Part shown: positions 35,901 through 44,867 of the stretch, in pieces | Layout: every line of letters begins with the position of its first letter | Position numbering within the stretch: position 1 is the first letter of the stretch | Assembly: GCF_002001015.1 (NCBI RefSeq) | Contig: NZ_MUNO01000022.1 | Location: forward strand, 62,001-126,000 | Direction: 5' to 3' | From: Polaromonas sp. A23 | GTDB lineage: Bacteria > Pseudomonadota > Gammaproteobacteria > Burkholderiales > Burkholderiaceae_C | Length of the DNA stretch: 64,000 nt | Made by a program: the position numbers and the translations under genes | The notes under the pieces: model-generated | Seen by the model: only the letters and a program-made list of their open reading frames with translations | What the model was told of the DNA's origin: nothing | Databases searched by the model: none

Positions 35901-38585
35901 TTGGCAAGCATGAATGCCTCTGTCCCCCTCCATGCCCTGCTATCCACCGACATGAACGCCGCCGACTCCGATCCGCAGGAAACCGCCGAATGGCGCGAAG
36001 CCTTTGCTGCGCTGGCGGCCACGCAAGGTCCGGCCCGCGCGTGCTATCTGCTCGATGAGCTGGCCCGCCTCGCGCGCGAGCAGCGTGTGGGCTGGAAGCC
36101 CGAACTCGCCACGCCCTACGTCAACACCGTCGGCGTCAACGAACAGCCGGTGTTTCCGGGCGACCTTGCCATGGAGGAACGCCTGGCCTCGCTGATGCGC
36201 TGGAATGCGCTCGCCATGGTGGTGCGCGCCAACCAGGCCGAATCTGGCGGCTCCGCCGAACTGGGCGGCCACATTGCCAGTTATGCCAGCGCGGCTGACC
36301 TGTTTGAAACCGGCTTCAACCACTTCTTTCATGCGCGTGAAGGCTTGGGCGAAGGGCAACACCGCGGTGACCTGGTTTTTTTCCAGCCACACAGTGCACC
36401 TGGCGTGTATGCCCGCGCCTTCCTGGAAGGCCGTCTGGGCGAGAACGATCTGAGTTTTTACCGGCAGGAACTGTCTGCCGCGCAGCAAGGTGCGCAAGGC
36501 CTGTGCAGCTACCCGCACCCTTACCTGATGCCGGACTTCTGGCAGTTCCCAACCGGCTCCATGGGCATAGGCCCGATCAGCTCGATCTACCACGCGCGCT
36601 TCATGCGTTACCTCACGCACCGGCGCCTGCTCGACTGTGCGGGAAGAAAAGTCTGGGGCGTGTTCGGCGACGGCGAAATGGACGAACCCGAATCCATGAG
36701 CGCGCTAACACTGGCCGCACGCGAAGGCCTGGACAACCTGGTCTGGGTCGTCAACTGCAACCTGCAGCGGCTCGACGGCCCAGTGCGTGGCAACGGCCGC
36801 ATCATCGACGAGCTTGAAAAGCTGTTTGCCGGCGCCGGCTGGAACGTCATCAAGCTGGTCTGGGGCAGCGACTGGGACGGCCTGTTCGCACGCGACATCA
36901 CCGGCGCCCTGACGCAAGCCTTCGCCCACACGGTCGACGGCCAGATGCAGACCTTCGCCGCCAAAGACGGCCGCTTCAACCGCGACAACTTCTTCGGGCA
37001 AAACGAAGAGCTCGCGCGCCTGGCGCAGGGCATGACGGACGAACAGATCGACAGGCTCAAGCGCGGCGGCCACGATCTCGTGAAAATCCACGCGGCTTAT
37101 GCAGCCGCCGCCAACCACACCGGCCAGCCCACGGTGATCCTGGCGCACACCAAAAAGGGCTACGGCATGGGCAGCGCCGGCCAGGGCAAGATGACCACGC
37201 ATTCGCAGAAGAAGTTTGACGAAAGCGATCTGCTCGAATTCCGCAACCGCTTCAACTTGCCCCTCAGTGACGAACAGGCCAAGCAACTCGCGTTTTACAA
37301 ACCCGCTGCCGACAGCCCCGAGATGCAATACATGCATGCCAGGCGCGCCGCACTCGGTGGCTATTTGCCCAGGCGCGAAACCACAGCCGATGCGATCGCA
37401 GTCCCCGCCTTGCCGTCTTACGCCAGCTTTGCGCTGGGCGCCGACGGCAAGGAAATGAGCACCACCATGGCCTTTGTGCGCATGCTGGGCGGCCTGCTGA
37501 AAGACGCGGCGCTGGGCCCGCGCATCGTGCCCATCGTGGCGGACGAAGCACGTACCTTCGGCATGGCCAACCTGTTCAAGCAGGTCGGCATTTATTCGAG
37601 CGTGGGCCAGAAGTACGCGCCCGAAGACATCGGCTCGGTGCTGAGTTACCGCGAGGCGCTCGACGGCCAGATTCTCGAGGAAGGCATCAGCGAAGCCGGC
37701 GCGCTGGCGAGCTGGACGGCGGCCGCCACCAGCTACAGCGTGCACGGCCTGGCCATGCTGCCCTTCTATATCTACTACTCCATGTTCGGCTTCCAGCGCG
37801 TCGGCGACCAGATCTGGGCGGCTGCCGACCAGCGTGCCCGCGGCTTCCTGCTGGGCGCCACCTCGGGCCGCACCACCCTGGGAGGTGAGGGCTTGCAACA
37901 CCAGGATGGCACCAGCCACCTGGTGGCGGCCACCATTCCCAACTGCAAGGCCTACGACCCGGCATTTGCCTGCGAGCTGGCCGTCATCCTCGACCGCGGC
38001 ATGCAGGAAATGATGGTGGAACAGCAGGACGTGTTTTATTACGTCACGCTGATGAACGAGAACTATGCCCAGCCTGATTTACGGCCAGGGTCGGAAGCCG
38101 GTATTGTCAGGGGTTGCTATAAATTTGCTAGCTACTTGTACCCGAGGGATAAGGGCCAGAGCCCTAAAACACTTGAAAAAATCACACTGATGGGCTCTGG
38201 AGCCATTCTGACCGAGGTTATCAAGGCCGCGCAGCAGTTGGCAGAACAAGGCATCGAAGCCACGGTTTACAGCGTGACCAGCTGGAGCGAACTCGCCCGC
38301 GACGGCGCGGCCTGCCAGCAGCAGGCGCTGCGTGGCGAAGCACCGGACGCTTCCTTTGTCACGCAGCAGTTGCGGGACAGTGACGGCCCGATCATTGCCG
38401 CCACCGACTACGTGCGCGCCGTGCCCGAAAGTATTCGCGCCTTCCTGCCGCCGGGCCGCAGCTACCTGACCCTGGGTACCGACGGCTTTGGCCGCAGCGA
38501 CACGCGTGCTGCGCTGCGCGGATTTTTCGGTGTCGATGCGTCAAGCATCGTCCAGGCAGCGCTGCACCAGTTGAAGGCGGGCTGA
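35901..38585 (+). CDS. Homodimeric 2-oxo-acid dehydrogenase E1 (AceE/MdeB-like; pyruvate or 2-oxobutyrate)
   Basis: This 894-aa thiamine-diphosphate enzyme is of the single-chain AceE type, which decarboxylates a 2-oxo acid and passes the acyl group to a lipoyl E2. The TPP motif is GDGEMDEPES (about residue 256) with a downstream VVNCNLQRLDGPVRGNG. The central transketolase domain and the C-terminal segment LGTDGFGRSDTR are intact. No E2 or E3 gene is adjacent, so it probably borrows the housekeeping ones. A stand-alone AceE paralogue divergent from an Lrp gene matches MdeB, which prefers 2-oxobutyrate, the product of the nearby AcdS. Residues 739-760 are encoded by an in-frame palindromic repeat. 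Pyruvate as substrate cannot be excluded. Confidence 0.88.
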   Translation: MASMNASVPLHALLSTDMNAADSDPQETAEWREAFAALAATQGPARACYLLDELARLAREQRVGWKPELATPYVNTVGVNEQPVFPGDLAMEERLASLMRWNALAMVVRANQAESGGSAELGGHIASYASAADLFETGFNHFFHAREGLGEGQHRGDLVFFQPHSAPGVYARAFLEGRLGENDLSFYRQELSAAQQGAQGLCSYPHPYLMPDFWQFPTGSMGIGPISSIYHARFMRYLTHRRLLDCAGRKVWGVFGDGEMDEPESMSALTLAAREGLDNLVWVVNCNLQRLDGPVRGNGRIIDELEKLFAGAGWNVIKLVWGSDWDGLFARDITGALTQAFAHTVDGQMQTFAAKDGRFNRDNFFGQNEELARLAQGMTDEQIDRLKRGGHDLVKIHAAYAAAANHTGQPTVILAHTKKGYGMGSAGQGKMTTHSQKKFDESDLLEFRNRFNLPLSDEQAKQLAFYKPAADSPEMQYMHARRAALGGYLPRRETTADAIAVPALPSYASFALGADGKEMSTTMAFVRMLGGLLKDAALGPRIVPIVADEARTFGMANLFKQVGIYSSVGQKYAPEDIGSVLSYREALDGQILEEGISEAGALASWTAAATSYSVHGLAMLPFYIYYSMFGFQRVGDQIWAAADQRARGFLLGATSGRTTLGGEGLQHQDGTSHLVAATIPNCKAYDPAFACELAVILDRGMQEMMVEQQDVFYYVTLMNENYAQPDLRPGSEAGIVRGCYKFASYLYPRDKGQSPKTLEKITLMGSGAILTEVIKAAQQLAEQGIEATVYSVTSWSELARDGAACQQQALRGEAPDASFVTQQLRDSDGPIIAATDYVRAVPESIRAFLPPGRSYLTLGTDGFGRSDTRAALRGFFGVDASSIVQAALHQLKAG
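38116..38180 (+). repeat. Dispersed palindromic repeat, copy 6, inside the E1 gene
   Basis: The sequence reads GCTATAAATTTGCTAGCT, then GTACCCGAGGGATAAGGGC and CAGAGCCCTAAAACACTTGA. It is read in frame and encodes residues about 739-760 (CYKFASYLYPRDKGQSPKTL, then EK), just before the conserved LMGSG strand. Confidence 0.85.
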
Positions 38586-38599
38586 AAAAGCCGGTCGAT

Positions 38600-39196
38600 T
38601 CAGGGCTGGCTTTGCAGCCAGGCCTCTACCGCCTGCGGATACAGCAGGTGCTCCTGCACCAACACGCGCGCGGCCAGCCTGTCCGCCGTGTCGTCCGGCA
38701 ACACAGGCACGGAGGCCTGCGCCAGGATGGGCCCGTGGTCCAGCTCGGCAGTGACCTGGTGTACGGTGCAACCGGCCTCCCGGCACCCCGCGTCAATGGC
38801 GCGCTGATGTGTGTTCAGCCCGGTGAAGGCCGGCAACAGCGAAGGGTGGATGTTGATCAGCCGCCCCGCATAGTGATGGACAAAATCCGGCGTGAGAATG
38901 CGCATGAAGCCGGCCAGCACCACCAGCGCGGGCTGGTAGCCATCAATCAGTTTCATCAGCGCCGCGTCAAAAGCTTCACGCGAATCAAAGGCTTGGTGAC
39001 TCAGCACCTGCGTGGGCACGCCCATCGACTGCGCCAGTTGCAGGCCGCCGGCGTCTGCCCGGTTGCTGACAACCGCGGCGATGCGCGCGCCAAACCGCCG
39101 CTGCCAGTTTTGCTGCTGGGCAGTCCGGGCGATGGCAGCCATGTTGGAGCCGCTGCCGGAGATCAGGATCACAATATTTTTGGTCTTGCTGGACAT
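38600..39196 (-). CDS. purN: Phosphoribosylglycinamide formyltransferase
   Basis: This 198-aa enzyme of purine synthesis transfers the formyl group from 10-formyl-THF to GAR. It has IVILISGSGSNMAAI at the N-terminus, LAGFMRILTPDFV, and the catalytic segment LINIHPSLLPAF with the HQVTAELDHGPILAQ motif. Length and motifs are normal. It is convergent with the 2-oxo-acid dehydrogenase gene, 14 bp apart. Confidence 0.96.
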   Translation of the reverse strand: MSSKTKNIVILISGSGSNMAAIARTAQQQNWQRRFGARIAAVVSNRADAGGLQLAQSMGVPTQVLSHQAFDSREAFDAALMKLIDGYQPALVVLAGFMRILTPDFVHHYAGRLINIHPSLLPAFTGLNTHQRAIDAGCREAGCTVHQVTAELDHGPILAQASVPVLPDDTADRLAARVLVQEHLLYPQAVEAWLQSQP

Positions 39197-39217
39197 AAGT
39201 GTTCTGGATTATCGCGA

Positions 39218-40402
39218 TCAGGGTTGCCGCGGCGGCCTGGCCAGTGCAAACAGCGCCAGCGATACGACGCCCATGCCCACCAGGAACCACAGCAGGCCGG
39301 TGTAGCCGCCCAGCCCCAACAAAGCCCAGGCGGTCAGAAAAGGCGCAGCGGCGCGGGTGCACAGCGCAATGCCGGACATGGCGCCGCTGATGCGGCCCAC
39401 ATGTTCGCGGCCATAAAAATCGGGAACGATGTTGCTGCGCACAATGGTGATCAGGCCGTTGGCCACGCCAAACAGCACGGCGAACACCACCAGCACCGCG
39501 GGCTGGCGGCCCAGCGCAAACAGCACCAGCGTCAGTGGAAACAGGGCCAGCACGGCCAACCCGAGCGATCGGTGGTTGAGCGAGCGGCCCAGCCACAAAA
39601 AGGCAAAACGCCCCGCCACCTGCGCCGGGCCAAACCAGACCATCACCGCCACCGCCTCGGCCTGCGTCAGCCCGCGCGATTCGAACGCCGGCATCAAGTG
39701 GGCCCAAACGGTGGACAGCGCAAAGGTGTAGAGCGTGAAGGTGGCGGTCAGCAGCCAGAAGGTGGAGCCCTGCATGGCCTGGCGCAGCGTCGCCTGGTCC
39801 TCCACCGCTTTCACCGGAGCGACGCCGGGCATTGGCGGGTTCTTCCAGGCCCCACGCAGCACCCACGCATGCATGGGCGCCACGAGGAGCAAGGCCATCG
39901 CCATCACCAACAGCGCAGGCCGCCAGCCGAGGTGAGCCTGCAGCCAGGCCACCGCTGGGAACGACAGCGTGCTGGCAAAACCGCCAATCAGCGTGATGGT
40001 GGTGATGCCCTGCCGGTAACGCTCCGGAAAGCGTTTGGTCACCTCCATAAAAGCCGGCTCGTACAGCGTCATCGCCATGGCCAGCCCCAGCACCGCCCAG
40101 GCGGCGTAAAACACCGGCAGGCTGTGTGCCTGCGACCAGAGCGCGCAGCCGATGGCACCGAGCAACGCGCCGCCGCTGAGCACCGCACGGCCGCGTCCGC
40201 GGTCAATCGCCGCGCCCACCGCATAAGTGGCCAGGCCCCAGACCATCAGGCCCAGCGTGAAGGCGCCCATGACATCCGGCTGGCTCCAGCCCATGTCACG
40301 CTGCATGGGCAATACAAAGGAAGAGAAGCCGTAGTACATGACGGCCCAGACAAGAATCTGGCCAACACTGAGGGCGCTGATGATGGTGCGGTAAGACGGC
40401 AA
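39218..40402 (-). CDS. MFS transporter
   Basis: This 394-aa permease has about twelve hydrophobic helices. It has the MFS loop AIDRGRGRAVLSGGALL after helix 2-3 and a second GRFAFLWLGRSLNHRS-type motif between helices 8 and 9. It resembles oxalate/formate- or monocarboxylate-type MFS proteins, but the substrate cannot be read from the sequence. It ends 21 bp before purN on the same strand. Confidence 0.85.
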   Translation of the reverse strand: MPSYRTIISALSVGQILVWAVMYYGFSSFVLPMQRDMGWSQPDVMGAFTLGLMVWGLATYAVGAAIDRGRGRAVLSGGALLGAIGCALWSQAHSLPVFYAAWAVLGLAMAMTLYEPAFMEVTKRFPERYRQGITTITLIGGFASTLSFPAVAWLQAHLGWRPALLVMAMALLLVAPMHAWVLRGAWKNPPMPGVAPVKAVEDQATLRQAMQGSTFWLLTATFTLYTFALSTVWAHLMPAFESRGLTQAEAVAVMVWFGPAQVAGRFAFLWLGRSLNHRSLGLAVLALFPLTLVLFALGRQPAVLVVFAVLFGVANGLITIVRSNIVPDFYGREHVGRISGAMSGIALCTRAAAPFLTAWALLGLGGYTGLLWFLVGMGVVSLALFALARPPRQP

Positions 40403-40558
40403 GATGCGCTGATTATCCCGGGCGGGCCGACCCGGCTGAATGTGCCCAATTCTGCAAGGCGGAATCGCTCGCTATTTGTCCCAACTGGGACATAAAATTG
40501 CGAACGACCGTGCTAAAACTGGCGCAGCAACCCCGAACACGATGGAGACACGCAGCTC

Positions 40559-41740
40559 ATGGATTTAGCTTTCACCCCCGAAGAACAGAAATTCCGCGAA
40601 GACATACGCGCCTGGGTGGGTGCCAACCTGCCCGCCGATATTTCGCACAAGGTCCACAACGCCCTGCGCCTGTCGCGTGACGACATGCAGCGCTGGGCCA
40701 AAATCCTCGGCAAAAAAGGATGGTTGGGTCACGGCTGGCCCAAGGAGTTTGGCGGCCCGGGCTGGAACGCCGTGCAAAAACATTTGTTCGAAGAAGAATG
40801 CGCACTGGCCGGCGCGCCGCGCGTTGTGCCCTTCGGCCCGGTGATGGTGGCGCCGGTGATCATGGCTTTCGGCAGCCCCGAGCAGCAAAAGCGCTTTTTG
40901 CCCGGCATTGCCAGCGGCGAGGTGTGGTGGAGCCAGGGCTACAGCGAGCCGGGTTCCGGTTCCGACCTCGCTTCGGTGAAATGCAAGGCCGAGCGGAAAG
41001 GCGACAAATACATCGTCAACGGCCAGAAAACCTGGACCACGCTAGGCCAGTACGGCGAGTGGATTTTCTGCCTGGTGCGCACCAGCACCGAAGGCAAGCC
41101 GCAAACCGGCATTTCCTTTTTGCTGGTCGACATGAAGTCGCCCGGCGTCACCGTGCGCCCCATCGTGCTGCTAGACGGCGAAGCCGAGGTCAACGAGGTC
41201 TGGTTCGACAATGTCGAAGTGCCGGCAGAAAACCTGATCGGCGAAGAAAACAAGGGCTGGACTTACGCCAAGCACCTGCTCAGCCACGAGCGCACCAACA
41301 TTGCCGACGTGAACCGTGCCAAGCGCGAGCTCGAGCGACTCAAGCGCATTGCCAAGGCCGAGGGTGTTTACGAAGACGCGCGCTTTCGCGACGAAATCGC
41401 CAAGCTCGAGGTGGACGTGGTGGCGCTTGAAATGCTGGTGCTGCGGGTGCTGTCGGCCGAAAAATCCGGCAAGAACTCGCTGGACATTGCCGGCCTGCTC
41501 AAGATCCGCGGCAGCGAAATTCAGCAGCGCTACAGCGAGCTCATGATGCTGGCCGCCGGCCCCTTCAGCCTGCCCTTCATTGAGGAAGCCATGAAAGCCG
41601 GCTGGCAAGGCGACTTCCCTGGCGGCCTGTCGGGCGACGCACCACTGGCATCGACCTATTTCAACCTGCGCAAGACCACGATTTACGGCGGCAGCAACGA
41701 AGTGCAACGCAACATCGTGTCGCAATTTGTCCTGGGCTGA
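40559..41740 (+). CDS. Acyl-CoA dehydrogenase, PimC-like large subunit
   Basis: This 393-aa FAD-dependent dehydrogenase begins MDLAFTPEEQKFREDIRAWV and has the FAD-binding segments QGYSEPGSGSDLAS and QKTWTT. The segment that usually carries the catalytic glutamate reads IYGGSNEVQRN, with Gly where single-subunit MCAD-type enzymes have Glu. This fits PimC/ChsE-type proteins that work as mixed complexes. The second dehydrogenase gene follows after 38 bp. The substrate is probably a mid-length or dicarboxylic acyl-CoA, but this is uncertain. Confidence 0.88.
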   Translation: MDLAFTPEEQKFREDIRAWVGANLPADISHKVHNALRLSRDDMQRWAKILGKKGWLGHGWPKEFGGPGWNAVQKHLFEEECALAGAPRVVPFGPVMVAPVIMAFGSPEQQKRFLPGIASGEVWWSQGYSEPGSGSDLASVKCKAERKGDKYIVNGQKTWTTLGQYGEWIFCLVRTSTEGKPQTGISFLLVDMKSPGVTVRPIVLLDGEAEVNEVWFDNVEVPAENLIGEENKGWTYAKHLLSHERTNIADVNRAKRELERLKRIAKAEGVYEDARFRDEIAKLEVDVVALEMLVLRVLSAEKSGKNSLDIAGLLKIRGSEIQQRYSELMMLAAGPFSLPFIEEAMKAGWQGDFPGGLSGDAPLASTYFNLRKTTIYGGSNEVQRNIVSQFVLG

Positions 41741-41778
41741 AAGCTCACTGCACAACCTCAAGAATTTGGAGCATCAGC

Positions 41779-42894
41779 ATGGATTTTGATTTCACCGACG
41801 ACCAGGAACAACTGCGCGACGCAGTGCGCAAGTGGGTCGACAAGGGTTATGACTTCGAGCGCCGCCGCGGCATTGCCAAAGCCGGCGGTTTCTCGCGCGA
41901 AGCTTATGGCCAGCTGGCCGAACTGGGCCTTGCCGGCCTGTACATCCCCGAGGACGATGGCGGCCTCGGCATGGGGCCGGTGGAAGGCATGGTCGTCATG
42001 GAAGAACTTGGCCGCGGCATCGTGCTGGAGCCTTTGGCACAGACGCTGATTGCCGGTGCCGTGTTATCGAGCTATGCACCCGCCGATGTCAAAGCCGCCT
42101 GGTTGCCGAAAATTGCTGGCGGCGAAGCGCTGGTGGTGCTGGCATCGCAAGAACGTGCAGCCCGCTACAAGCTCGATGTGTGTGAAGCAAAAGCGGTTCA
42201 AGCCGGCGCGGGCTGGGCACTGACAGCTACCAAAAGCATAGTACCCGCCGGTGACAAGGCCGATGCCTTCATCGTGCCGGCGCAGGTCAAGGGCAAGATC
42301 GCGCTGTTCCTGGTGGAGAGCACGGCAGCGGGTGTGACCACCCGCGGCTACAGCACACAGGACGGTGGCCGCGCGGCCGAAGTGGTGCTGAAAGACGCAC
42401 CCGCCAACCTGATCACACTGGACGGCCTGGCCGCACTGGAACACGCCACAGACATCGGCATTGCCGCCACCTGCGCCGAAGCTGTGGGCGTGATGGACAA
42501 GACGGTGGCCATCACCGTCGAATACATGAACACGCGCAAGCAGTTCGGTGTGGTGATCAGCAGCTTCCAGGCCCTGCGCCACCGCATGGCCGACATGAAG
42601 ATGCAGCTGGAGCTGGCCCGTTCCATGAGTTACTACGCCTCGCTCAAGCTCAATGCACCGGCGGTGGAACGCCGCGCCGCCATGGCCCGCGCCAAATACC
42701 AGTTGGGCGTTTCCATGCGCTTCATCGGCCAGCAGGCGGTGCAGCTGCACGGCGGCATCGGCGTGACCGACGAATACATCGTGAGCCACTACTTCAAGCG
42801 GCTGACACAAATGGAAATGAGTTTTGGCGACACCTTGCACCATCTGGGCGAGGTTTCGGCCAGAATGCAAGACACCGCAGGCGTTTTTGCCTGA
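41779..42894 (+). CDS. Acyl-CoA dehydrogenase, PimD-like small subunit
   Basis: This 371-aa partner of the preceding gene begins MDFDFTDDQEQLRDAVRKWV. It contains GLGMGPVEGMVVMEELGRG, TRKQFGVVISSFQALRHRMADM, and the C-terminal HGGIGVTDEYIVSHYFKRL. It also lacks the usual catalytic glutamate at the C-terminal position. The matched pair suggests a heteromeric enzyme like pimeloyl-CoA dehydrogenase. A good terminator follows. Confidence 0.88.
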   Translation: MDFDFTDDQEQLRDAVRKWVDKGYDFERRRGIAKAGGFSREAYGQLAELGLAGLYIPEDDGGLGMGPVEGMVVMEELGRGIVLEPLAQTLIAGAVLSSYAPADVKAAWLPKIAGGEALVVLASQERAARYKLDVCEAKAVQAGAGWALTATKSIVPAGDKADAFIVPAQVKGKIALFLVESTAAGVTTRGYSTQDGGRAAEVVLKDAPANLITLDGLAALEHATDIGIAATCAEAVGVMDKTVAITVEYMNTRKQFGVVISSFQALRHRMADMKMQLELARSMSYYASLKLNAPAVERRAAMARAKYQLGVSMRFIGQQAVQLHGGIGVTDEYIVSHYFKRLTQMEMSFGDTLHHLGEVSARMQDTAGVFA

Positions 42895-42925
42895 TCAAGC
42901 CGCAATACGACAAACACAACCATCA

Positions 42926-42947
42926 GCCCGCCCTCGCGGGCTTTTTT
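42926..42947 (+). terminator. Rho-independent terminator after the acyl-CoA dehydrogenase pair
   Basis: The stem GCCCGC/GCGGGC with loop CCTC is followed directly by TTTTTT. The ribosome-binding site of the next gene begins 4 bases after the T-run. Confidence 0.85.
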
Positions 42948-42962
42948 CATCAGGAGACAAAC

Positions 42963-44339
42963 TTGACCTCACGCCGCGCCCTCTTCTCCGTCGTCGCCAG
43001 CAGCATCTTGCTGGCCGCCTGTGCAACAGCGCCCAACCTTGATCCGCAGCCGCCGATTGTTTTTGTGCACGGCAACGGCGATAGCGCCTCCATCTGGCAA
43101 AGCACGGTGTGGCGGTTCGAATCCAACGGCTGGCCGCGCGAGCGCCTGCATGCCATCGACCTGCCTTACCCGCTGGCACGCGACGAAGACGGCAAGGCTC
43201 AGCCGGGCCGCACCTCGACCGCGGAGCACATGGCCTACCTGAAAGCCGAAGTCGAGAAAGTGCTGCAGGCCACCGGCGCGCGCCAGGTCGTGCTGATCGG
43301 CAACTCGCGCGGCGGCAACGCCGTTCGCAACTACATCTACAACGGTGGCGGCGCCAGCCGCGTGAGCCACGCCATTCTGGGCGGTACGCCCAACCATGGC
43401 GTCTGGGCCATCAAGGGTTTCCGGGAAGCCAATGAGTTTTCCGGCACCGGTCCTTTCCTGACCGGGCTCAACGCACCCAAAAACACCGCTGGCGATGAAG
43501 TCACCGGCCCGGTCAAGTGGCTGACCCTCCGTTCAGACAACAACGACAAGTTCGCCCAGCCCGACGGGCTGTGGATAGGCGCCAAAGGCACGCCTACCAA
43601 CGTGACCTTTGAAGGCCCGGCCCTCAAGGGCGCAACCAACAAGGTGCTGCCGCGGGTTGACCACCGCGAGACATCTTTTTCTCCCGCTGCGTTCGATGCA
43701 ACTTACCGCTTCATCACCGGCCGCGCGCCGCAGTCAACAACCATCCAGCCCGAAACACCCGTGGTGCTGAACGGCAAGATCATCGGCCTGGGCCTGCGCC
43801 CGACCGATGCCGCCTCAGGCAACTACGCCAACAACCTGCCGCTGCCCGGCGCACAACTGGCGGTTTACGCCACCGACCCCGCAACCGGTGCACGCATGGG
43901 CAATGCCGTGCACAGCAAGACGGTGGGCGCTGATGGCCTGTGGGGGCCGTTCACCGCACGGGCCGGCGTACCTTATGAATTTGTCATCACCGCGCCGGGT
44001 TATGCAACCACGCACATTTACCGCAGCCCCTTCCCGCGATCCAGCCAGCTGATTCACCTGCGCGCAGACCGCCCGGCTGAAGCCGACAAAAGTGCGAAGT
44101 CCAGCACCACCCTGACGCGGCCACGCGGCTACTTCGACGCCACGCGCGACAAGATGTCGTTCGACGGCAAGGCTCTGCCGGGCGTCCCGCCTACAGGCGC
44201 CGGCGTGTCAAGCTCGAAGATCAATCTGAGCCAGGACAGTGTTCGCCCGATTGCAGCGGAGTTCAATGGCGAGAAAGTCACCGGCCGGACCTGGCCTATG
44301 GCGGAGGGGCATCTTGTGGTGCTGGAGCTGACTTACTGA
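42963..44339 (+). CDS. Alpha/beta-hydrolase lipoprotein
   Basis: This 458-aa protein starts at a TTG, with AGGAG six bases upstream. The first residues hold a lipoprotein signal with lipobox LAAC (Cys20). The hydrolase core has PIVFVHGNGDSASIWQ (oxyanion region) and the nucleophile elbow GNSRGG. A C-terminal beta-rich region (about 260-458) has PGAQLAVYATDPATGARMG, resembling a carboxypeptidase-regulatory-like fold. It probably acts as an esterase or lipase anchored in the outer membrane. Family features are clear; the substrate is unknown. Confidence 0.78.
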   Translation: MTSRRALFSVVASSILLAACATAPNLDPQPPIVFVHGNGDSASIWQSTVWRFESNGWPRERLHAIDLPYPLARDEDGKAQPGRTSTAEHMAYLKAEVEKVLQATGARQVVLIGNSRGGNAVRNYIYNGGGASRVSHAILGGTPNHGVWAIKGFREANEFSGTGPFLTGLNAPKNTAGDEVTGPVKWLTLRSDNNDKFAQPDGLWIGAKGTPTNVTFEGPALKGATNKVLPRVDHRETSFSPAAFDATYRFITGRAPQSTTIQPETPVVLNGKIIGLGLRPTDAASGNYANNLPLPGAQLAVYATDPATGARMGNAVHSKTVGADGLWGPFTARAGVPYEFVITAPGYATTHIYRSPFPRSSQLIHLRADRPAEADKSAKSSTTLTRPRGYFDATRDKMSFDGKALPGVPPTGAGVSSSKINLSQDSVRPIAAEFNGEKVTGRTWPMAEGHLVVLELTY

Positions 44340-44442
44340 GTTTTTGAAGCGCTTGCCGGTACAGAGGCTAAGAGACTGCCGACAGCGAGAGAGGAGTTTC
44401 GGCCAGGGTGATGCGAGTGATCTGGTATTGGACCCGCGCGGA

Positions 44443-44793
44443 TCAGGCGCCTGCGTGGGATGGAGAAGTTGACAGCGCTTCTCGCACAACCCGGGCAACG
44501 GAAAATTCACCTATGGCTTTGCGTCTGCAATAGTCTGACGCAAGCCAAGCCCGCAAATCTTTTGCACCCTTACTTGCGTTGCATGACATGCAGCATCTGG
44601 CGATGTTTTGGCGAGAGACGATCTTTGCGTCATTGACGATGTGCTCCCAGGATGGCTTGGCCCCGCGCAATGTGGTTGGACGCGAAAAGTCGACTCTGCA
44701 ATAGACGCATGATGAATCTCGCGCAAGGACTTCTTCCTCCAGCCATACGGGGATGTTCCAGCGATTCACTTGGCACCTGCTTGGGTCATTCAC
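44443..44793 (-). CDS. HNH endonuclease-family protein (small)
   Basis: This 116-aa protein has a zinc-binding HNH_5-type core: Cys29-x2-Cys32, Trp-Glu-His51, and Cys68-x2-Cys71 in CCMSCNASKG. The local base composition looks lower in GC than in neighbouring genes, which could mean recent acquisition. It is next to a second, different HNH gene in the same direction, with no methylase or other partner nearby. It could be a stand-alone nuclease or a non-catalytic nucleic-acid-binding protein. Confidence 0.7.
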   Translation of the reverse strand: MNDPSRCQVNRWNIPVWLEEEVLARDSSCVYCRVDFSRPTTLRGAKPSWEHIVNDAKIVSRQNIARCCMSCNASKGAKDLRAWLASDYCRRKAIGEFSVARVVREALSTSPSHAGA

Positions 44794-44867
44794 ATGACTG
44801 CAACTGATTTCTATTTTTTGCAGCGGTCAGACGTGCTGAAGGAGCTGGGAGGCCCGGACTGCCAAAC

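Noticed and set aside
36705..37919. Minus-strand frame of 404 codons inside the 2-oxo-acid dehydrogenase gene
   Set aside because: It is antisense to conserved TPP-domain sequence, with no ribosome-binding site or family match.
38612..40495. Plus-strand frame of 627 codons opposite purN and the MFS gene
   Set aside because: It crosses two well-supported genes and is rich in His, Arg and Gln, as expected of an antisense frame.
42226..42262. Possible extra palindromic-repeat copy in the small acyl-CoA dehydrogenase gene
   Set aside because: The similarity is loose, and the encoded TKSIVPAGDKAD segment matches the family, so it is probably chance.
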